Shown: piece by piece, positions 53,983 through 64,000 of the stretch
Numbering within the stretch: position 1 is the stretch's first letter
How the letters are laid out: each line of letters starts with the position of its first letter
Source of the DNA: Rhizophlyctis rosea
Taxonomy: Eukaryota > Chytridiomycota > Chytridiomycetes > Rhizophlyctidales > Rhizophlyctidaceae
NCBI GenBank assembly: GCA_027596075.1
Contig: JADGJC010000002.1
Coordinates: 186,001-250,000 of the forward strand
Direction of reading: 5' to 3'
Length of the DNA stretch: 64,000 nt
Position numbers and translations under genes: made by a program
The notes under the pieces: generated by a model
What the model saw: the letters and a program-made list of their open reading frames with translations, nothing else
What the model was told of the DNA's origin: nothing
The model's database searches: none

Positions 53983-56155
53983 CTAGATAGCGTTTCGTCT
54001 GAAGCTGTCTTGACTACTATCACGCCTCTTAGGCCGATCGCCACTCCAACCCGCCCACTTCCAAATGGGACCGTCTTTCAACACGCCTTGGAACCAGCCT
54101 TCCCATGCAGCTGCCGTCGAACCTTCCAAAATCTGTATGCTGTCCTGCGGGATAAGGGAATGCTTCTCAAAGGCAGCATACGCCTTACTACCTCTGAACA
54201 GCGATCCGCATAAACGATGAGTTGCTCGACGCTTCAGTACCATCCTAGCAATGACAGTGGCCAATGCATCCATCTCCTTCACCCCATCAGGAAGGAAGAA
54301 CTCCCACGACTTGCCCTCCTTCAAACTATCATCCCCACTCAAACTCCCTTCCGACTGGTTCCAATCCCACACATTCTCCACAAGCACCATATGCCGTTCC
54401 GCGCCCTTCACGCCCGCCATCGCCTTCCGAATGATTTCCGCAACACCGGCCTGCCTCGTCTTCAACGCCAACACCATTCCCCGCGGTCCCCACTCCCGCA
54501 CGACCGGTTTCCCACCCATCTCTAGAATCGTTTTCACAACTTTAGCTCGTCCCCTCCCTGCTATCCCACAAGCTTCTATCAATAATCGTCCCCAATCCCG
54601 TGCCACCAAAGCCGGAACATATCTCGTCATCAAATACAGAATCACGTCATGCGTGTCCGCAATGCTCCCTGCCGCCGCCTTGAGCGCCGAAAGTCCCGGC
54701 TCGGCACCAAACACTTCCACCAACTCCTTCGCCAATTCTACATGTCCACCGGCTGCTGCTCCCACCAAGCAAATCCCGGCTTCCTCGGAACGCATCTTCC
54801 AATCCTTCCTAAGCGTCTGGAGAGCCTTCAGAACGTCCATCCTGCCACACTGCCCCAAACGGTACAGGAATTCAGGCGTGCTTTCTATTGCGGGATGTGG
54901 TCCTCGGGTATCGGTGCGGTCCAGCAATGCTACGACACAAGAGGGTGTGCCCCATGAGAGAAGGTCAATGGCCAAACGACGCGACTCGTGGTGGGATGGG
55001 AGGGTTGCGTTAAGAGAAAGGACGGCCAAAAGCATAGCGGGGCGGACGTGCCGAGCTGAAAGTCGCAAAGCCAGGGAAGAGTCATAATCAATGGGAACCC
55101 CGTACTTGAGCACCTATCCCATCAAACGGTAAAAATGTTAGATGGCTCTGACCAACTGCAGAATTGTGTGAAAAAGTTACCATTTCCGTTAAGAGTGCAA
55201 GATGTCCTCCCTCGGCCGCACCCACAAAAATCGCACATGCCGCCTCCGATCCCATCACAAATGGTTCCATGCGGTAAACGCCCTTCCCTCGTTCCAAATG
55301 GGTGAGTATGTCCACGCGGTTATGCCGTCCGATATGTTGCAAAAACACATGCTCCCTATGGACGGGCCGATCAAATCGATCCAACACAGACAGGACAATG
55401 CTCACGGGTGCCCACGACAGCAGGTCCATTACAAAGGCAAGTGAATGTCTTGTACGCCGTTTGGGTGCCTGATCCGCACCAGATTCTTCATCTACGGGAT
55501 CCCACCCAGACTCTTTACGCAGCTCAGCAGGTATGTCCGCTCCAAGACTGTCTAATATGGAAACAAGGAGATCCGCCCGATGCCGCCGTGCCGCAGCCTT
55601 GACAGCATACCCATCCCGATAGTTGACATCCGCTCCTGCTGATATCAACCTTGCCAGGACCGACGTGTCATCATTTGTGTCCGCCGCCCAACACCAAAGA
55701 TCAAAGGGATCCTTCATTACATTCAATCGCTTATGGAGGTTCGATGCCGCCGGGTCGCAAGGCTTGACCGAGTTGACGACAACATCCCAAGCGATTTGCC
55801 GCCTTGTCTCCACATCCAGAATGATCTCCCCGCCGTTTGACGCATCCTCCCCCTGTTTCCCCTCAAATAATGGAGTGTATCTAAAACTCCCACCAGTGTT
55901 GATCAAAACCAGCACGGTTGCAGCATCCAGTGCGGGATGATCAATGTGCAGCCATGGGTAAAACAAGATTTGATCCCGACCGTAGCGTCGGGACAACCAG
56001 CTGGCGCGAACTGTGGCATGAAGATGAAAGAGGTTGTGGAAACGAGAACAAGATTTGCATAACGCGGTGGGGTTGTTTGTTGTAGATATTATGAGGCTCA
56101 AAAGTTCGTCGGGCAAGTCTAGCAGACGGAGCGCGCGTTTGACGGGTTGTTGCAT
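53983..56155 (-). CDS. F-box protein with degenerate ankyrin-like repeats
   Basis: Exons on the minus strand are 56155-55181 and 55113-53983 (phase 0), giving 701 aa. The N-terminus MQQPVKRALRLLDLPDELLS is an F-box-type start (L-P-D-E-L-L-x-x-I), continuing SLIISTTNNPTALCKSCSRF. The rest consists of helical repeats of ankyrin type, many degenerate: VLARLISAGADVNYRDGYAV, VKAAARRHRADLLVSILDSL, GAAEGGHLALLTEMVLKYGV, VGAAAGGHVELAKELVEVFG, VVKTILEMGGKPVVREWGPR. F-box proteins are substrate adaptors of SCF ubiquitin ligases, and the repeats would bind the substrate. Two halves of the protein repeat the phrases LAxxLLSWxxPxxVxxxLDR and GAAxGGHxxLxxE, suggesting an internal duplication. The region between the F-box and the first good repeat (residues 45-170) is unassigned. 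Confidence 0.75.
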
Positions 56156-57037
56156 TATGAAGGAAGAGGTTCTGGGATCGACACAAGTGGATGAAGGTCA
56201 AGTTGCAAGAGCGTTCAAAGCATGGATCAACGTCTGGGGGAGGAAGTTAGAAGGGGTGTCTTGAGGCATGACAAACCCAGCTCCCAAAACTTACAGGTAT
56301 TAAGAAGAGACCACACAATCAGAGGTCAAGCTCGTTGTGGCACCTCAGACTGCAGAGTATTTCCGCCAGCCACGGTGTGAATTTGGTGAAAGTCGTCCTG
56401 CGGTTACGGACCTTGCGTGCTACTAGTAAGGAAAAGGGGAGTCAGAGGAGGGGAAAGAGGTTTGGTCTAGGTAGGTTTTCGGGTTTGAGAGTAGGAGAGC
56501 GTCCAACATTCAAAACAGTTTCAACTTTCAAGGATCAAAATTCAAAGGCAATTCAATTGCCTCCTCCGAAGGTCATTTGAGCCAAAATTGGAATTGTCAC
56601 ACCTTAAAATGGTGGCACAGCAATCACATGTCTGATGCATGGCTGTGCCGCTTCTGAATCCTGGTTGCATTGCATTTCTGGCTCACTGCACAGGACGCGC
56701 TTTGCCTTTGGGTTGCCGTTGTGGGGTTGTCCTTTCGGTCATGCTCTACCCACTTTCAGCTACTTTCCTCCAAGTAAACATCGCACTGAGCACTTTAGGA
56801 CGGTGCAAAATCCTGACCAACTTTGACAGCTCAAACAACTGAACTTCCGTCCGACGCTGCTGCTGTGGATTGACACCGAAGTGTTCTATAAATAGCCCGG
56901 AAATAGTTCTTGGCACAACATAGGTGAGAACTTTGGCAAAGTTGACCAACCATCTTCAAAGTGCAGCAGTCCAATTGACGCGTCCCTTGATACTCTCGGC
57001 AGTGCACCAGGAAGCCAAATTTTTGCGTTAGGAGAAT
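56156..57037. other. Divergent spacer between F-box gene and PCCA
   Basis: Promoters for both genes. Short frames at 56034-56264, 56335-56580 and 56635-56842 have no domain. Nothing else was recognised. Confidence 0.5.
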
Positions 57038-60083
<3,046 letters not shown>

Positions 60084-60336
60084 TACCAGTGGGTGGAATG
60101 ATTGAGCGTAACCGCTCATTGTAGATTGTAACGTTGTGGGCTTGATTGATTGTAAATAAAATGGAGCTTACCCCTTCTTCCAAACATTGGATTATGCAAC
60201 CATCTATCATGGGTGCCTTGAAGTAGGGCCATTTATGAACGCCGCCTTTTGATTACGCTGTTTTGCGATAAATATGCTCAGTTCTCATTACGTGAGTATC
60301 ATTCTAATCTATACTGACAAGAAGCAGTTATGTAAT

Positions 60337-61343
60337 CTAATAGTCGTATTGGACAACGGAATAAGAAGGAGCGTCCAACTTCTCCGCTCCCTTCAATTCA
60401 GTCAGCTCAATGAAGAAGACATATTGCACAGTCTTGCCGCCGTGAAGTTTGACAAGGTCCCCGGCTGCCTTTGCACTTCCACCGGTGGCTGGAGTAGCAA
60501 AGCACAAGGATCAGCAATTTCGAAGAGGGTTCTGAGTGGAACTGCACTCGGTCGCTTACCAATCAAATCGTCCAAGATAACGACGTGTTGTCCAGGCTTG
60601 ATGGCGTCCGACTGCATTTCAAAGTAATCCTGCAAAGAAGAGAGCGATTCAGGAGAAGAAGATGGTTACCTGACTGGCCAATTGACGATGACGACTTACG
60701 GTTCCGTATTCCTTCTCGTATGCGGCTTTATTGCATTCCCCAGGAAGCTTGCCAGCCTTGCGGACGGGGACGAACGCGGCACCAAGACGTGATGCAATCC
60801 AGGGACCTGAAAAATTGGTTTAGTGATGACTTGCTGAATGTTATGCCTGCTCTCCAAAGACCATTACCTAGAAGGAATCCACGCGCATCCAGACCTGCGC
60901 AAAAGATCACAATTCAACTTGAGACATAGAGAAGGCGAGTGTCAGCGTCAAAAAAGTACATACCAACGAGGACATCAATTTTGGGAAGACCGGTGGACAG
61001 GAGGTGGTGCGTGATGTGAGTCACTAGAGCCTGTGCTTCGGTGTGAGGAAGTGCTCCAAAAGAAGACAGTGAAGTCATACTTACCTCAACGGCTTGGGGG
61101 TCCTGGAAGACGGGGAAAATGTCTGCAGCCTAGTGAGTTCCTTAACCCTTGACAGGTTTGGCACAAGATATGCTTACCGTGGAAGAGAATACCCTATGCA
61201 TGCAGGAGGACACGTTCAATATCTTTTGAACTATGGAGATGCTCTGCGACCGCAACCGAAACTTCGTGGAGACTGGTGCTTACCTTTTTGGGCCAGTCCG
61301 GGGTGTGGCGGAGCAGAGACTTGATCTTCTCGACGTCGGACAT
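60337..61343 (-). CDS. APT1: Adenine phosphoribosyltransferase
   Basis: Purine salvage enzyme making AMP from adenine and PRPP. Exons on the minus strand are 61343-61284, 61193-61178, 61122-61085, 61030-60964, 60894-60868, 60806-60700, 60629-60560 and 60488-60337, giving 178 aa (yeast 187) with all phases agreeing. Two exons are tiny: 16 nt (encoding GILFH plus one base) and 27 nt (encoding LDARGFLL with split ends). Landmarks are [58 protein letters not shown] then YGT, and the PRPP loop [20 protein letters not shown]. The C-terminus is [20 protein letters not shown]. Active-site residues are intact. It is head to head with PLPBP across about 420 bp. Confidence 0.95.
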
Positions 61344-61762
61344 AGTGCAAGGTAAGTTGCTGAGGTGGTGATGGGGTTGAAGGTGAAGTTGAGTTGGAGA
61401 TCTCCAAGGAAAAATGGAGGAGGAAAAGGGTGTGATATTTTTGTGTGCAACCCAGATTGTTTACCCAGCGCCACAAAACGCGAGGGCCCCCGGCGCAGCA
61501 TTCGTTACACAAACATCGGGTGGCTTGCAAATGTGTGGGCATGGATGATGAAACAATCTGATGAGAGTTTTCCCTAGCTTTCCACAACTCATCTCAAAAG
61601 GCAATTCAAACGCTACCCAGAGGAGGACCGAAAGGGGTACCACGCACCCACTTCATGTTTACTCTGCTACACACCAGGAATCAGTGCGCCTATTCTCGTG
61701 TTCGGTTTCCGCGCTGGACTTTGCATCATCTAGGCAACCCCACCCGTTCACAACGATTAACC
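61344..61762. promoter_or_regulatory. Divergent upstream region of APRT and PLPBP
   Basis: 419 bp between outward-facing start codons. A purine-rich tract directly precedes the APRT ATG and a CAACGATTAACC stretch precedes the PLPBP ATG. No defined binding site was recognised. Confidence 0.5.
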
Positions 61763-62875
<1,113 letters not shown>

Positions 62876-63010
62876 GCATAAACGTCAGTGGAACAATGTG
62901 AAGCGGGATCAATCATACTCTCCAGATCGTACTGGACTACAAATTGCAAATTGAATTTGATCAAATGGGGGAATATATATGCTTTCTACATAATCTACGG
63001 CAGAGGAAAT

Positions 63011-64000
63011 CTACGTATAATACAATTGCCAGTACCTCCCCTCCAAAGTCGACGCAAAATTTGGCGTGAACTCTATCTGACGCACCTCCGCAAACCCTTC
63101 ACTGGTTTCTGGCGCCTGCAACTTCTTTGCAAAGAACCGAAACGCCATTGTCGGAACATATGCATGCGACGGTTGTGGTATATCGATGTTCCCCGCCAAC
63201 AACGTCGCTTCATCACCCCCTCCACTATCTAAAGCCTTCGCACGCGGCTGGCCATGCTGTCGGTACGCGTTGTTATGCAAACAGAGCGCTTCCTCGGATT
63301 TAAACCAGAAGCATCGTACGGAAATCCCTCCCACCCGTCCCGCCAAAGCTATATACATCTTCCGTATGACCGCCTCTGGATTTGTGTTGTCCACGACTAC
63401 ACTTTTTCCCGCCTTGAGCGCCGCTTCGGTAGCCTTCAGGCAAGCCTCTCGCGTTTTCAGGGTATCCTGATTGACATATACGTAGCCGCGGGGTACTAGA
63501 TGGCGGTGGGCGAAAGATGATTTGCCCGATGCGGGGGAGCCTACGAAAAGGATCAGTTCGATCGATTTGGGGATGGAAAGGTCAAGTTGTTGCGACGTTT
63601 GGGAATGGTTTGGTTGGTTGACGGCTTCTCGTGGATTGAAGGACGGTTGGGGGACGGGCGGGTATTTTAGGACTTTGGCGGGTGGGTGGAAGAAGGTTTC
63701 GGGCGTGTGGAAAGCGCAGCCGACATTGAGCGCAAACTTCAGATCTGAGTCTGAATGATCTTTCTTATGACCAGCTATCCACGCCTGAGGACGACCCGCT
63801 GCATCACCGACATAAAAACTCGCACTACGGTCCACCGTCACGCCATCGTTGTATTTGGATTCGAGCAACTCCCACATCCCCGGACGAGGTTTCCGGAACC
63901 AGTCGTCCACTGTGGCGCCCATCACTAACAAAGGCACTGGTGCTGAACCAGCTTTAACCATCGCAGCTTCCAGCCCCTTGACCGCGTTTTCTATCCTTCC
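63011..64000 (-). CDS. PNKP: Polynucleotide kinase 3'-phosphatase (PNKP), N-terminus beyond window
   Basis: DNA-end repair enzyme with a HAD 3'-phosphatase domain followed by a 5'-kinase domain. The frame runs to the right edge without a start (GRIENAVKGLEAAMVKAGSA) and ends at 63011; about 330 residues are visible in one exon. The phosphatase half shows DWFRKPRPGMWELLESKYND, then FYVGDAAGRPQAW, and DLKFALNVGCAFHTPETFFH. The kinase half shows Walker A ILFVGSPASGKSSFAHRHLV, VNQDTLKTREACLKATEAAL, SVVVDNTNPEAVIRKMYIAL and RCFWFKSEEALCLHNNAYR. It ends EFTPNFASTLEGRYWQLYYT. The catalytic DxDxT of the phosphatase and any FHA domain lie outside the window. It is tail to tail with PLPBP, 135 bp apart. 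Confidence 0.93.
   Translation of the reverse strand, partial: GRIENAVKGLEAAMVKAGSAPVPLLVMGATVDDWFRKPRPGMWELLESKYNDGVTVDRSASFYVGDAAGRPQAWIAGHKKDHSDSDLKFALNVGCAFHTPETFFHPPAKVLKYPPVPQPSFNPREAVNQPNHSQTSQQLDLSIPKSIELILFVGSPASGKSSFAHRHLVPRGYVYVNQDTLKTREACLKATEAALKAGKSVVVDNTNPEAVIRKMYIALAGRVGGISVRCFWFKSEEALCLHNNAYRQHGQPRAKALDSGGGDEATLLAGNIDIPQPSHAYVPTMAFRFFAKKLQAPETSEGFAEVRQIEFTPNFASTLEGRYWQLYYT

Overview
The window is a gene-dense stretch of nuclear DNA from a fungus, most likely an early-diverging zoosporic fungus (chytrid, perhaps Spizellomycetales). The support is as follows. Genes are compact and spliced, with mostly 50-80 nt GT..AG introns that often carry a CTRAY branch site. There is a fungal-type NoxR. 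The window also holds genes that most Dikarya have lost but early fungi and animals keep: UFL1, a POMGNT2-like glycosyltransferase, PHAF1, sn-1 DAG lipase, and propionyl-CoA carboxylase with methylmalonyl-CoA epimerase. The placement is inference from gene content; no rRNA or marker tree was possible. No intact transposon, CRISPR array, rRNA or convincing tRNA was seen.

Layout. 1-16.5 kb: RRS1 (5' part outside the window), noxR, TAF12, an interrupted coiled-coil ORF, a RING protein, guanine deaminase and two unknown genes. 17-25.6 kb: a BRI3/LITAF-like membrane protein spanning a 10-N assembly gap, a small Ser-rich protein, mitochondrial uS5m, and then RPT3 and UFL1 head to head. 25.8-43 kb: POMGNT2-like GT61, PIN4 and AHA1 head to head, an unknown disordered protein, RFC4 and MCEE head to head, a RasGEF, an RPUSD1-type pseudouridine synthase and a GT92 enzyme. 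43.7-56 kb: DAG lipase, clathrin light chain, PHAF1, a protein with G-x-W-F-x-DG repeats and an F-box/ankyrin-like protein. 57-64 kb: PCCA, APRT, the PLP-homeostasis protein PLPBP, and PNKP, which runs off the right edge.

Neighbouring genes are mostly unrelated housekeeping functions, as is usual for a eukaryotic chromosome. There are several functional links. PCCA and MCEE are two steps of propionyl-CoA to succinyl-CoA conversion. GUD1 and APRT are purine salvage. RPT3 and UFL1 are two protein quality-control components sharing one 345-bp intergenic region. PIN4 and AHA1 are a folding-related pair sharing a 322-bp region. Exon joins were worked out by hand; where exons are listed, reading phase was checked across every junction. 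No single undescribed multi-gene system stands out. The most unusual items are a predicted 3-nt micro-exon in PLPBP, the retained UFMylation ligase and the long POMGNT2-like enzyme.
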